A stretch of DNA of 9,231 nt. It comes from Flavobacteriaceae bacterium (lineage in GTDB: Bacteria > Bacteroidota > Bacteroidia > Flavobacteriales > Flavobacteriaceae). The notes below the pieces were generated by a model. The model searched no databases and was not told the origin of the DNA. It was given only the letters and a program-made list of their open reading frames with translations. Every line of letters begins with the position of its first letter. Within the stretch, counting starts at the first letter, position 1. Location: the NCBI GenBank assembly GCA_016763595.1, contig JAESTN010000356.1, forward strand, positions 1 through 9,231, read 5' to 3'. Shown piece by piece: positions 1 to 8,601 of this stretch. Position numbers and translations under genes: made by a program.

Positions 1-1
1 G

Positions 2-3000
2 ATTCAGTTTTCAGTAAAAGATGGAGGAGGTAGTTTAAGTGATTTTAAAATTCTAGGAGCCAATGTAATTGCTAAAATTAGAGGGATATATTTTGTAGAC
101 GATAGAGGAATCGAAATTACGAACCTTACCACGGATTTCACCTATACTAAAACTCAGATGCTTTTTAAGAATACCGTTTTAGAAACCAAAACCTCTACGT
201 TAAATGCAAACATTCTATTTAACTATCAACGTGAAGATTTGCAATTCTTTAATGATAAAGTAGCTATAAAAGCTGATTTTATTAAAAGTAGAATTTCGTT
301 AATGGATTTACAGAAGCTTTACAGTGAATTTGGTGTAACTGATGTACTAAATTTAAATGGAAATTTTACAGGGACTTTAAATGACTTTAAAGTAGCTAAT
401 TTAGAAGTGCTATCTGACGATGGTTTTGTTGTTAAAGGAGATTTAGAGTTTAAAAATGCCATTAACACAGAAAAAGGTTTTTCTTTTAAAGGGACTTTGA
501 AAAATGTTACTGCAAATTATGATGTCTTAAAAAGCGTATTGCCAAACTTGATAGGGAAATCGTTGCCAAAAGAATTTAAACGTCTTGGAGATTTTACGCT
601 AAAAGGGACAACATTTATAAATGAAGATACACTAGATGTAGATGTCGTAATTAAATCAAAAATTGGAACCGTAAATGCAGATTTAAAACTAACCAACATC
701 GCTACTATTGATGCTGCCAGTTATAAAGGAAACGTTGAATTTATAAATTTCAATCTCGGTAGATTTTTTGACGCGCCTCTTTTAGGGAAGGTTACCCTAA
801 ATTGTGATGTAAATGGAACTGGATTTAGAATTGATAATATCAATACTGGAATTGTTGGTGTAATTAGTGAGTTTGAGTTTAAGGGGTATAATTATAAAGG
901 TTTAAACGTAAGTGGGTTATTTCAGAAAAGACTGTTTAACGGGAATTTAAATGTAAATGATGAATTCTTAAAAATGAGATTTAGCGGTTTGGCTGATTTT
1001 TCATCTAAGATCAATCGATTCGATTTTACGGCAACTATTTCTGAAGCAGATTTGGTTAAAACGAACTTGTTTACAAGAGATAGTATTTCAAAAATAAAAG
1101 GCCAACTAGAATTTGATATCGTTGGGAATACTTTTGATGATATCACAGGGAAAACGACTTTCAATAATATTGAGTACACCAATCAAAAACAATCCTATAA
1201 ATTTAAAAGATTTATTGTTTCGTCATCTGTTAAAGAAAACATTAAAACGATAAATATTAATAATAACTCAGATGCAAATGGCATTGCTCAAGGGTACATT
1301 AAAGGAGATTTTAAATTTAGCGAGTTAATCCCGCTAACCCAAAACGCTTTGGGTAGTGTGTATGCAAATTATACGCCTTATAAAGTTGCACCAAATCAAG
1401 TTATCGAATACAATTTTAATGTGTATAACCAAATTGTAGACCTGTTCTTCCCAGAAATATATATAGATGAAAACACCAATATTAACGGTTTAATTGATAC
1501 GAAGAATGATATCTTTAAACTTGAATTAAAATCTCCAAAAGTAATTGCATATGGAAATGTATTGGACTCAATTAACCTAAGAGTAAATACTCAAAATAAG
1601 TTGTATAACACGCATTTGAGAGTGTCAAAGATTAATACAAAGTATTTTAATGCCACAAAACTAAACTTAATCAATAGGACAGAAAACGATACATTGTTTG
1701 TGAAGTCAGAATTTAAGGGAGATAATAAGCCGGATGAGACTTTTAATATGGATTTCTTTTATACGTTTAATGAAGAAAAAAAGTCGGTTTTAGGAATACA
1801 AAAATCAACCTTTAATTTTGAAGAAAATACTTGGAGAATAAACCCAAAGGATAATAAAGACAATAAAGTAGTATTTGACCTTAAAAAGAATGAATTTAAT
1901 TTTAGTCCTTTTAATCTAAAATCTAACGAACAAGAAATTTCTTTTAAAGGAGTGGTTAAAGATTCAACCTATAAAGATTTAAAAATTGATTTTGTAAATG
2001 TAAAATTATCAAGTTTTTTACCTCCAATAGATAGTTTGTCTATGGACGGTATATTGAGTGGGAAATTGGACTTTATGCAAAAAGATGGGCAATACAGTCC
2101 AAAAGGGAATTTGTCTGTAAAAGGTTTTAAAATTAATTCTTTTGATCAAGGGGATTTAAGTATAAAAGTAGTAGGAGAAAATTCGTATGAAAAATATGCT
2201 GTTGATTTGTCCTTAGAAAATTTAAATAGAAAAAGTATTACCGCAAAAGGGACGGTAGATTTCACACAACAAAGACCCGTTATAGATTTGAAAGTTAGCT
2301 TAGATAAGTTTCAATTAAATGCGTTTAGCCCTTTAGGTCAAGATGTGCTATCAAAAATAAGAGGCGTAGCTTCTGGGAGTTTTGATGTTACTGGGTTTTT
2401 AAGAAATCCTGATATGAAAGGAGAATTGGAATTGAAAGATGCTGGTTTGCAATTCCCCTATTTAAACGTCGACTATGATTTTGAAGGTGCCACAAAAATT
2501 AAATTAGATAAACAGTCTTTTATATTTGAAAAATTAAATTTATTAGATACAAAACATAACACAAGAGGAGATTTTAGTGGTGCTATTTCCCATAAAAATT
2601 TTAAATCTTGGTATATGGACCTTAATATTCTGACAGATAATTTGGTAGTGTTAGATACAAAACAATCAGAAGGGTTATTATATTACGGGACTGCTTTTAT
2701 TAAAGGAAGTGCAGATATTGTTGGTCTGACAGAGAGTTTGAGTATTGAGGTTAATGCAATAACCAACCCAGGAACCAAATTTGTCATTCCGTTAAAAGAT
2801 GTGAAAACCATAGATAATTATAAATTAATCAGATTTAAATCTGATAAAAAAACAATTGTAGAAGAAAAAACAGCAAATGAATTTGTTTTAAATGCCTTAA
2901 AAGGATTGACTTTAGAAATCAATTTAGAAGTGACTAATGATGCAATCGCAGAAGTAGTGATTGATGAGAATAATGGAAGTCAACTGAGTGGAAGAGGAAA

Positions 3001-3976
3001 TGGGAATTTGGAAATTAAAATAGATACACGTAATAATTTTTCTATGGTTGGGAATTTTATTGTTGAAGAAGGGAAGTATGAATTTAAATATGGAGGTGTA
3101 GTAAACAAAACATTTAATGTTGTTAATGGAGGAAATATTTCATGGAATGGAAGTCCTTTCGATGCTGATTTGAACATTACAGCAATTTATACGCTAAAAG
3201 CAAATCCGTCTGTATTGTTAGAGAATTTTAATTCAAGTAGAAAAATTCCAGTAAATTTAATTACAAAAATTAGTGGTGGATTGTTTAACTCTACTCAAGA
3301 ATTTGATATTGAGATTCCGAATGTTGACAATACAATTACATCAGAATTAGAATTTAAACTAAGTGATAATAATGTAGATGAAAAAACCAGACAATTTTTG
3401 TCACTCTTATTATTTAAATCATTTTACAACCCAGATCAATCTAATTTTAATGGTTCTAATGCTGTATTAGGAACTACATCTAATGCAATTACAAATATAA
3501 TTTCTGATTTAATAAGTAGTGATGACGGGAAAGTACAGTTTAATGTAAACTATGACATCGCAAACCCAAATAATGTTGATAATATTATTAATGAAGACCT
3601 TGTAAATGTAAATGTTGCAACACAAATTTCTGATAGAGTCGTTATAAATGGAAAAGTTGGAGTTCCTGTAGGTTCTAAAACGCAGTCTAGTGTAGTTGGA
3701 GAAGTAAAAGTTGAGGTGCTACTCAATGAAAAAGGGAATTTTAGAGGGGTCATATTTAATAGGCAAAATGAAATTCAATATTCTACAGAAGAAGAAGGGT
3801 ACACACAAGGTGTTGGATTAACCTATCAAGTAGATTTCAATAATCTATCTGAATTACTCCAAAAAATAGGATTAAAGAAAAAAAATAATCCAAAAAAGAA
3901 AGTGAAAAAAGATTCGGTAAAGACAGCAAAATTATCGAAGTTTATAAAATTAAAATCAACAAAAATTAAAAATTAA
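2..3976 (+). CDS. tamB: TamB-like envelope translocation/assembly protein (AsmA/TamB family), 5' partial
   Basis: The reading frame is open through the left window edge (first full codon at base 2), so the gene starts upstream and the ATG at 158 is internal. 1324 residues are visible. TamB-family proteins are anchored in the inner membrane and span the periplasm as a long beta-rich groove. They work in outer-membrane protein or lipid transport, often with a BamA-family partner. The visible part consists of repeated short beta-strand segments of the 'GxLxGxLDF' and 'VKGxLSVKG' type typical of AsmA/TamB proteins. From about residue 900 to 1285 lies the conserved C-terminal TamB (DUF490) domain, including GNGNLEIKIDTRNNFSMVGN and EEGKYEFKYGG near residues 1000-1025 and LSLLLFKSFYNPDQSN near 1135. 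The last 35 residues (about 1290-1324) are an unusually basic tail with 15 lysines. The N-terminal membrane anchor is outside the window. The stop lies 2 nt before the next gene, suggesting co-transcription. Family assignment is firm; the exact cargo is unknown. Confidence 0.9.
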   Translation: MQFSVKDGGGSLSDFKILGANVIAKIRGIYFVDDRGIEITNLTTDFTYTKTQMLFKNTVLETKTSTLNANILFNYQREDLQFFNDKVAIKADFIKSRISLMDLQKLYSEFGVTDVLNLNGNFTGTLNDFKVANLEVLSDDGFVVKGDLEFKNAINTEKGFSFKGTLKNVTANYDVLKSVLPNLIGKSLPKEFKRLGDFTLKGTTFINEDTLDVDVVIKSKIGTVNADLKLTNIATIDAASYKGNVEFINFNLGRFFDAPLLGKVTLNCDVNGTGFRIDNINTGIVGVISEFEFKGYNYKGLNVSGLFQKRLFNGNLNVNDEFLKMRFSGLADFSSKINRFDFTATISEADLVKTNLFTRDSISKIKGQLEFDIVGNTFDDITGKTTFNNIEYTNQKQSYKFKRFIVSSSVKENIKTININNNSDANGIAQGYIKGDFKFSELIPLTQNALGSVYANYTPYKVAPNQVIEYNFNVYNQIVDLFFPEIYIDENTNINGLIDTKNDIFKLELKSPKVIAYGNVLDSINLRVNTQNKLYNTHLRVSKINTKYFNATKLNLINRTENDTLFVKSEFKGDNKPDETFNMDFFYTFNEEKKSVLGIQKSTFNFEENTWRINPKDNKDNKVVFDLKKNEFNFSPFNLKSNEQEISFKGVVKDSTYKDLKIDFVNVKLSSFLPPIDSLSMDGILSGKLDFMQKDGQYSPKGNLSVKGFKINSFDQGDLSIKVVGENSYEKYAVDLSLENLNRKSITAKGTVDFTQQRPVIDLKVSLDKFQLNAFSPLGQDVLSKIRGVASGSFDVTGFLRNPDMKGELELKDAGLQFPYLNVDYDFEGATKIKLDKQSFIFEKLNLLDTKHNTRGDFSGAISHKNFKSWYMDLNILTDNLVVLDTKQSEGLLYYGTAFIKGSADIVGLTESLSIEVNAITNPGTKFVIPLKDVKTIDNYKLIRFKSDKKTIVEEKTANEFVLNALKGLTLEINLEVTNDAIAEVVIDENNGSQLSGRGNGNLEIKIDTRNNFSMVGNFIVEEGKYEFKYGGVVNKTFNVVNGGNISWNGSPFDADLNITAIYTLKANPSVLLENFNSSRKIPVNLITKISGGLFNSTQEFDIEIPNVDNTITSELEFKLSDNNVDEKTRQFLSLLLFKSFYNPDQSNFNGSNAVLGTTSNAITNIISDLISSDDGKVQFNVNYDIANPNNVDNIINEDLVNVNVATQISDRVVINGKVGVPVGSKTQSSVVGEVKVEVLLNEKGNFRGVIFNRQNEIQYSTEEEGYTQGVGLTYQVDFNNLSELLQKIGLKKKNNPKKKVKKDSVKTAKLSKFIKLKSTKIKN

Positions 3977-3978
3977 AG

Positions 3979-4881
3979 ATGAAGAACTTTACGCTAGTAA
4001 TTTTAGCAGCAGGAATGGGGAGTAGATATGGAGGGACAAAGCAATTAGACGCTGTTTCTGAACATGGAGAAACAATAATGGATTTCTCATTATTTGATGC
4101 GATTAAAGCGGGTTTTACAAAAATTGTTTTTATCGTTAGAAAGGATATTTTAGAAGAGGTTAAAAGTGATTTTGGCGCAAAATTAGAAGGAAAAGTAGAT
4201 GTGGAGTATGTACTTCAAGAAACAGCTAATGTGCCAGGAAAATATAAAGAGAACCAACGTGTAAAACCTTGGGGAACTGGTCATGCATTGTTAGTTGCAA
4301 AAGATGTGATTAAAGATAATTTTTGTGTTATTAATGCAGATGACTTTTATGGATATGATGCGTTTGTATCAATTTTATCGTTTTTGAAAAGTACGGATGA
4401 GAGCACAAACGAATATGCCATGGTTGGGTATCCTATTTTTAATACGTTGTCAGATAACGGTAGTGTATCAAGAGGAGAGACTTTTGTAGATGAAAACAAT
4501 AAATTACATAAGATAATCGAGAGAACTTCAATAACAAAACAAGGAAGTACAATTGTTTTTAAAACGGAGGAAGGCCAAGAAGCAATAATCTCTAAAGACA
4601 CTTTAGTTTCTATGAATTTTTGGGGATTTACTCCAGCTTTTTTAGATTTTTTAGAGGTTGAGTTTAATCGCTTTTTAGAAGTGAATTCTAAAGAGTTAAA
4701 AACAGAGTTTTTTCTACCATTTGTAGTCGATAATTTAATCCAGAACAAGCAGGCAGATGTGAAGGTAATTGGAACCGATGCATTGTGGATGGGAGTCACC
4801 TATAAAGAAGATAAAGAGATTGTAGTTAACAAAGTGAAAGAGCTTATAAGTGCATCACTTTACCCAACAAAACTTTGGTAA
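3979..4881 (+). CDS. Nucleotidyltransferase of the sugar-1-phosphate type (NTP transferase fold)
   Basis: This 300-residue protein has the GT-A-like fold of NDP-sugar pyrophosphorylases, which join a sugar-1-phosphate to an NTP and release pyrophosphate in the cytoplasm. Visible motifs are the N-terminal nucleotide-binding signature LAAGMGSRYGGTKQ (residues 9-22, with Lys21 in the usual catalytic position), KPWGTGHA (96-103) in the base and sugar contact region, and VINADDFYG (117-125), where Asp121 is the likely metal ligand. The C-terminal part is not diagnostic to me and has no obvious acetyltransferase left-handed helix, so this is not a GlmU-type fusion. ATG at 3979 is the only sensible start: it lies 2 nt after the preceding stop and immediately precedes the first beta strand. 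The stop overlaps the start of the following kinase gene, so the two enzymes are probably made together. The substrate is unknown; a hexosamine- or muramic-acid-1-phosphate is plausible from the neighbour. A MobA-like or nucleoside-sugar role other than salvage cannot be excluded. Confidence 0.85.
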   Translation: MKNFTLVILAAGMGSRYGGTKQLDAVSEHGETIMDFSLFDAIKAGFTKIVFIVRKDILEEVKSDFGAKLEGKVDVEYVLQETANVPGKYKENQRVKPWGTGHALLVAKDVIKDNFCVINADDFYGYDAFVSILSFLKSTDESTNEYAMVGYPIFNTLSDNGSVSRGETFVDENNKLHKIIERTSITKQGSTIVFKTEEGQEAIISKDTLVSMNFWGFTPAFLDFLEVEFNRFLEVNSKELKTEFFLPFVVDNLIQNKQADVKVIGTDALWMGVTYKEDKEIVVNKVKELISASLYPTKLW

Positions 4882-4883
4882 TG
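4879..4883 (+). other. TAATG stop-start overlap (translational coupling)
   Basis: The TAA stop of the nucleotidyltransferase (4879-4881) shares its last A with the ATG (4881-4883) of the kinase. This arrangement usually lets terminating ribosomes reinitiate on the next gene. It is the reason for choosing ATG at 4881 rather than the TTG at 4875, which would add only two residues. Confidence 0.75.
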
Positions 4884-5969
4884 AGGGTTTTGTTAGAACG
4901 TATCTTTAATGGGTTTCGGGTTGTCTCTACATTTAAAAATTATCAAGAATTAAATTCAGGCCACATTAATGATACGTATTTAATACACACCCATAAGAAG
5001 CCAAATTACGTTCTTCAAAGAATCAATGGTAATGTGTTCTCGGATGCAGGTAATTTGGTAGTGAATAAAGTGTTAGTTAGTGATTTTTTACAATTAAAAT
5101 ATAAGAATTTTCCTTTCGAAGAAGTATCTAAAAAAGTATTGTGTTTTGTGAAAACAAAAGACAGTGCTTTTTTTTATAAAGATGAAGATCAGAATATTTG
5201 GAACCTTTCGGTTTTTATTGAAGACTCAATTACCTATTTAAAAACGCCAAATTCTAAAATTGCTTTTGAAGCAGGAAAAGCAACCGGATTGTTTTTAGAA
5301 AATACTACAGATTTTGATGTTGCTTTATTAACAGAAATTTTGCCGGATTTTCACTCTATAACAACGCGTTATATTCAATTTAAGAAAGCATTGAAAAATG
5401 CGACTAACGCTACTAAAGAGAAAACTCAAAGTCTAATTAGTTTTGTAGAACAACATATAGAAGAGATGTTGCAAATTGATAAAGCTATAGAAGGCGGTAT
5501 AATACCATTGCGTTTAACACATTCTGATACTAAAATCTCTAATATTTTATTTACAGAAAATAAAGCCCTTTGCTTAATTGATACAGACACTGTAATGAAA
5601 GGCGCTATTCATTTTGATTATGGTGATGCAATTAGGACCATTTGTAATACGGCAGATGAAGATGAAAAAGATCTTAATTTGGTAGATTTCAATCTTGATT
5701 TTTTTAAAAGCTATACAAAAGGGTTCTTTCAAGAATTAAAAAATATTACAAAAGAAGAAAAAGAATTTCTTCCTGTAAGCATTAAAATGATGCCCTTTAT
5801 TATGGGCCTACGTTTCTTAACTGATTTTCTTAATATGAATGTATATTATAAGGTCAACTACGAAAATCATAACCTAGACAGAGCAAAAAACCAATTTGCG
5901 TATATTGAGTCTATAAACAAAAAATATACAGATGTTAAACTGATTATTGAGAGAGAAATCACTCAGTAG
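4881..5969 (+). CDS. NahK-like sugar 1-kinase (aminoglycoside phosphotransferase / choline kinase fold)
   Basis: This 362-residue cytoplasmic kinase belongs to the APH superfamily and resembles, over its whole length, the bifidobacterial N-acetylhexosamine 1-kinase NahK as I remember it. Shared blocks are SGHINDTYL (26-34), YVLQRIN (43-49), the catalytic loop RLTHSDTKISNIL (211-223; catalytic base Asp216, metal-binding Asn221), the metal-binding LIDTDTVMKG (232-241), FDYGDAIR (245-252), DEDEKDL (259-265) and GLRFLTDFL near the C-terminus. Gln46 sits where many APH-fold kinases have the ATP-binding lysine; NahK appears to share this. The likely reaction is ATP-dependent phosphorylation of the anomeric hydroxyl of a hexosamine such as GlcNAc or GalNAc, giving the sugar-1-phosphate the overlapping nucleotidyltransferase could activate. 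An AmgK-like anomeric kinase acting on MurNAc and GlcNAc is the main alternative, though the motifs fit NahK better. The gene ends the operon: a terminator hairpin follows 27 nt after the stop. Fold is certain, substrate is inferred. Confidence 0.85.
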   Translation: MRVLLERIFNGFRVVSTFKNYQELNSGHINDTYLIHTHKKPNYVLQRINGNVFSDAGNLVVNKVLVSDFLQLKYKNFPFEEVSKKVLCFVKTKDSAFFYKDEDQNIWNLSVFIEDSITYLKTPNSKIAFEAGKATGLFLENTTDFDVALLTEILPDFHSITTRYIQFKKALKNATNATKEKTQSLISFVEQHIEEMLQIDKAIEGGIIPLRLTHSDTKISNILFTENKALCLIDTDTVMKGAIHFDYGDAIRTICNTADEDEKDLNLVDFNLDFFKSYTKGFFQELKNITKEEKEFLPVSIKMMPFIMGLRFLTDFLNMNVYYKVNYENHNLDRAKNQFAYIESINKKYTDVKLIIEREITQ

Positions 5970-5996
5970 TTACCTGTTTTCCTGTAGAAATATAAG

Positions 5997-6028
5997 AAAA
6001 CTTCGAAAACGTTTTCGAAGTTTTTTTT
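5997..6028 (+). terminator. Rho-independent terminator after the kinase gene
   Basis: Perfect inverted repeat with 14-nt arms, AAAACTTCGAAAAC (5997-6010) and GTTTTCGAAGTTTT (6011-6024), continuing into a run of eight T (6021-6028). The practical loop is about ACGT or AACGTT at the dyad. It separates the tamB/nucleotidyltransferase/kinase block from pfkA. Confidence 0.88.
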
Positions 6029-6068
6029 AAAGTCAGTCCTTTTAATCCTTAATTTTACAATACGTTTT

Positions 6069-7052
6069 ATGAGAGAAGTTAGAAAAATAGCAGTTATGAC
6101 ATCAGGTGGAGATTCACCTGGAATGAATGCAGCAATCAGATCAGTTGTAAGAAGTTGTGCTTATTATGGAAAAGAATGTGTAGGTGTTTATAGAGGGTAT
6201 CAAGGGCTAATAGAGGGAGATTTTATATCTCTAAATGCCCGTAATATAAAAAACATTATAAACAAAGGGGGGACTATTTTGAAATCTGCTAGATCTAAAG
6301 AGTTTAGAACAGAGGAAGGTCGAAAAAAAGCCTTTGATCAATTAGCAGCAGATGATATTGACGGATTAGTGGTTATTGGAGGAGATGGTTCTTTTACAGG
6401 TGCAGTTGTATTTAATGAAGAATATAACTTTCCAATTGTTGGGATTCCGGGGACTATAGATAATGATATTTATGGGACTTCACATACCATTGGATATGAT
6501 ACAGCGCTAAATACCGCAGTAGAAGCAATTGATAAAATTAGAGATACCGCTTCATCACACAACAGATTGTTTTTTGTTGAAGTAATGGGAAGAGATGCTG
6601 GTTTTATAGCTTTAAATGCAGGTGTTGGAGCTGGAGCAGAAGAGATTTTAATTCCAGAATTAAACTTAGGATTAGATAGACTGCTAGAATCTTTAAAGAA
6701 AAGTAGAGATGCCGGAAAATCATCAAGTATTGTTGTTGTAGCTGAAGGAGATAAAATTGGTAAGAATGTTTTTGAATTGGCAGATTATGTTGAGGAAAAC
6801 TTGCCGGAATATGAAGTAAGAGTTTCGGTTTTAGGGCACATGCAAAGAGGAGGCTCACCAAGTTGTTTTGATCGTGTGTTAGCAAGTAGGTTAGGTGTCA
6901 AAGCCGTTGAGTTACTCATTGAAAGGCAAACAAATTTAATGGTTGGTTTGATCAACAATGAAGTAGGATCAACAAGTTTAGAAAAAGCAATAAAAGGACA
7001 GAATATAATTAACAAAGAACTGTTAAAAGTATCAGATATTATGTCCACATAA
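6069..7052 (+). CDS. pfkA: ATP-dependent 6-phosphofructokinase
   Basis: PfkA phosphorylates fructose 6-phosphate to fructose 1,6-bisphosphate, the committing step of glycolysis, and normally works as a cytoplasmic homotetramer. The 327-residue length fits the bacterial PfkA family. Visible motifs are TSGGDSPGMNAAIR (11-24, ATP phosphate-binding start), IGGDGSFTG (103-111), the catalytic PGTIDNDI (127-134, general base Asp131), GYDTA (142-146), EVMGRDAGFIAL (171-182, substrate contacts) and LGHMQRGGSPSCFDR in the C-terminal third. Gly107 in GGDGS and Gly128 in PGTIDND are the residues typical of ATP users; pyrophosphate-dependent enzymes usually carry Asp and Lys there. The ATG at 6069 leaves only five residues before the first conserved strand, so no earlier start is needed. 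The gene follows a strong terminator, so it should have its own promoter in the 99-nt gap, and gap follows 23 nt downstream, suggesting a pfkA-gap transcript. Confidence 0.97.
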   Translation: MREVRKIAVMTSGGDSPGMNAAIRSVVRSCAYYGKECVGVYRGYQGLIEGDFISLNARNIKNIINKGGTILKSARSKEFRTEEGRKKAFDQLAADDIDGLVVIGGDGSFTGAVVFNEEYNFPIVGIPGTIDNDIYGTSHTIGYDTALNTAVEAIDKIRDTASSHNRLFFVEVMGRDAGFIALNAGVGAGAEEILIPELNLGLDRLLESLKKSRDAGKSSSIVVVAEGDKIGKNVFELADYVEENLPEYEVRVSVLGHMQRGGSPSCFDRVLASRLGVKAVELLIERQTNLMVGLINNEVGSTSLEKAIKGQNIINKELLKVSDIMST

Positions 7053-7075
7053 TATTAATTAAAAGACAAGAATAA

Positions 7076-8107
<1,032 letters not shown>

Positions 8108-8127
8108 TCAATTGTGTAATTAAATTG

Positions 8128-8161
8128 AAAAACCGTTTTGAGAGATCAAAACGGTTTTTTT
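8128..8161 (+). terminator. Rho-independent terminator between convergent gap and the lipoprotein gene
   Basis: Perfect 13-bp stem, AAAAACCGTTTTG (8128-8140) paired with CAAAACGGTTTTT (8147-8159), six-base loop AGAGAT, and T-run 8155-8161. The five A residues at the left arm give a short T-run on the other strand, and the lipoprotein gene ends at 8166 on the - strand. The element may therefore end both converging transcripts. Confidence 0.9.
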
Positions 8162-8165
8162 ATAT

Positions 8166-8600
8166 CTATTTAATTCTTAAATATTTTTCAATAATTTCTC
8201 TATCCATATTCGCCGCTTCAACTTTCTCTCTTCCATATTGAATTAAGGTATCACCCTTGATTTCTATTCTAAAGTGAAATTGATGGTTTCTAATGGCTTT
8301 ATATGCTATAAACTCTAAGGTTTCAGTATATTTTTCACCATCAAATGTATAGGTGCCTGCACCTGCATAGAAATCGCCTAAGGTGTCTTTTGGCTGATTG
8401 ATAAACGAAAAATGAGTCTCATTTATAATTTTGATAAAATCGTTTTTAGAAACATCTTTAATTTGAACAACACCTGCTTCTTTAATTTGATTGTAAAATA
8501 ATTTCCATGAGCCAATAATGCTTGACTTTTGTGTTTCTTTTTGCTGACAAGCAGAAATTGAAATCAGAATCAAACTAACGAAAAAGGCCGCTTTTTTCAT
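8166..8600 (-). CDS. Small putative lipoprotein, lipocalin-like beta-rich domain, function unknown
   Basis: The 144-residue product begins MKKAAFFVSLILISISAC: a short positive start, a hydrophobic core and a lipobox ISAC with Cys18 as the predicted acylation site, so export and lipid anchoring are expected. The mature part starts with a polar QQKETQK linker, then GSWKL (30-34), a typical opening of small lipocalin-like or DUF4488-like domains. Beta-strand-like segments follow: FIKIINETHFSF (55-66), AGAGTYTFDGEKYTETLEF (79-97) and FHFRIEIKGDTLIQYG (108-123). This pattern, resembling 'condition-check / threshold' lipoproteins common in Bacteroidota, suggests a small ligand-binding barrel, but no ligand can be named. 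The ATG lies 1 nt downstream of the ridA stop on the same strand, so it is almost certainly co-transcribed with ridA and lptD. The stop TAG is followed by the shared convergent terminator. I recognise the architecture but not a specific family with known function. Confidence 0.82.
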   Translation of the reverse strand: MKKAAFFVSLILISISACQQKETQKSSIIGSWKLFYNQIKEAGVVQIKDVSKNDFIKIINETHFSFINQPKDTLGDFYAGAGTYTFDGEKYTETLEFIAYKAIRNHQFHFRIEIKGDTLIQYGREKVEAANMDREIIEKYLRIK

Positions 8601-8601
8601 G

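Noticed and set aside
158..160. ATG at 158 as the start of the TamB-like gene
   Set aside because: The same frame is open without a stop back to base 2 and its translation has the same beta-rich character, and family members are longer and begin with a membrane anchor that is absent here.
4347..4799. 150-codon open frame on the - strand inside the nucleotidyltransferase gene
   Set aside because: It is antisense to a well-supported gene, has no recognisable domain, and its Ser/Thr/Leu-rich translation is typical of a shadow frame in A+T-rich DNA.
4875..4880. TTG at 4875 as the start of the kinase gene
   Set aside because: It adds only two residues and lies inside the upstream gene; the ATG at 4881 in a TAATG overlap is the standard coupled arrangement and leaves all conserved motifs in place.
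6050..6057. TAATTTTA as a Bacteroidota -7 promoter element (TAnnTTTG) for pfkA
   Set aside because: It misses the final G and there is no TTG-type -33 box at the right distance. A promoter must exist after the terminator, but this site is not convincing enough to annotate.
6604..7048. Overlapping - strand open frames inside pfkA
   Set aside because: They are low-complexity Leu/Gln/Ser-rich translations antisense to an intact pfkA, with no independent support.
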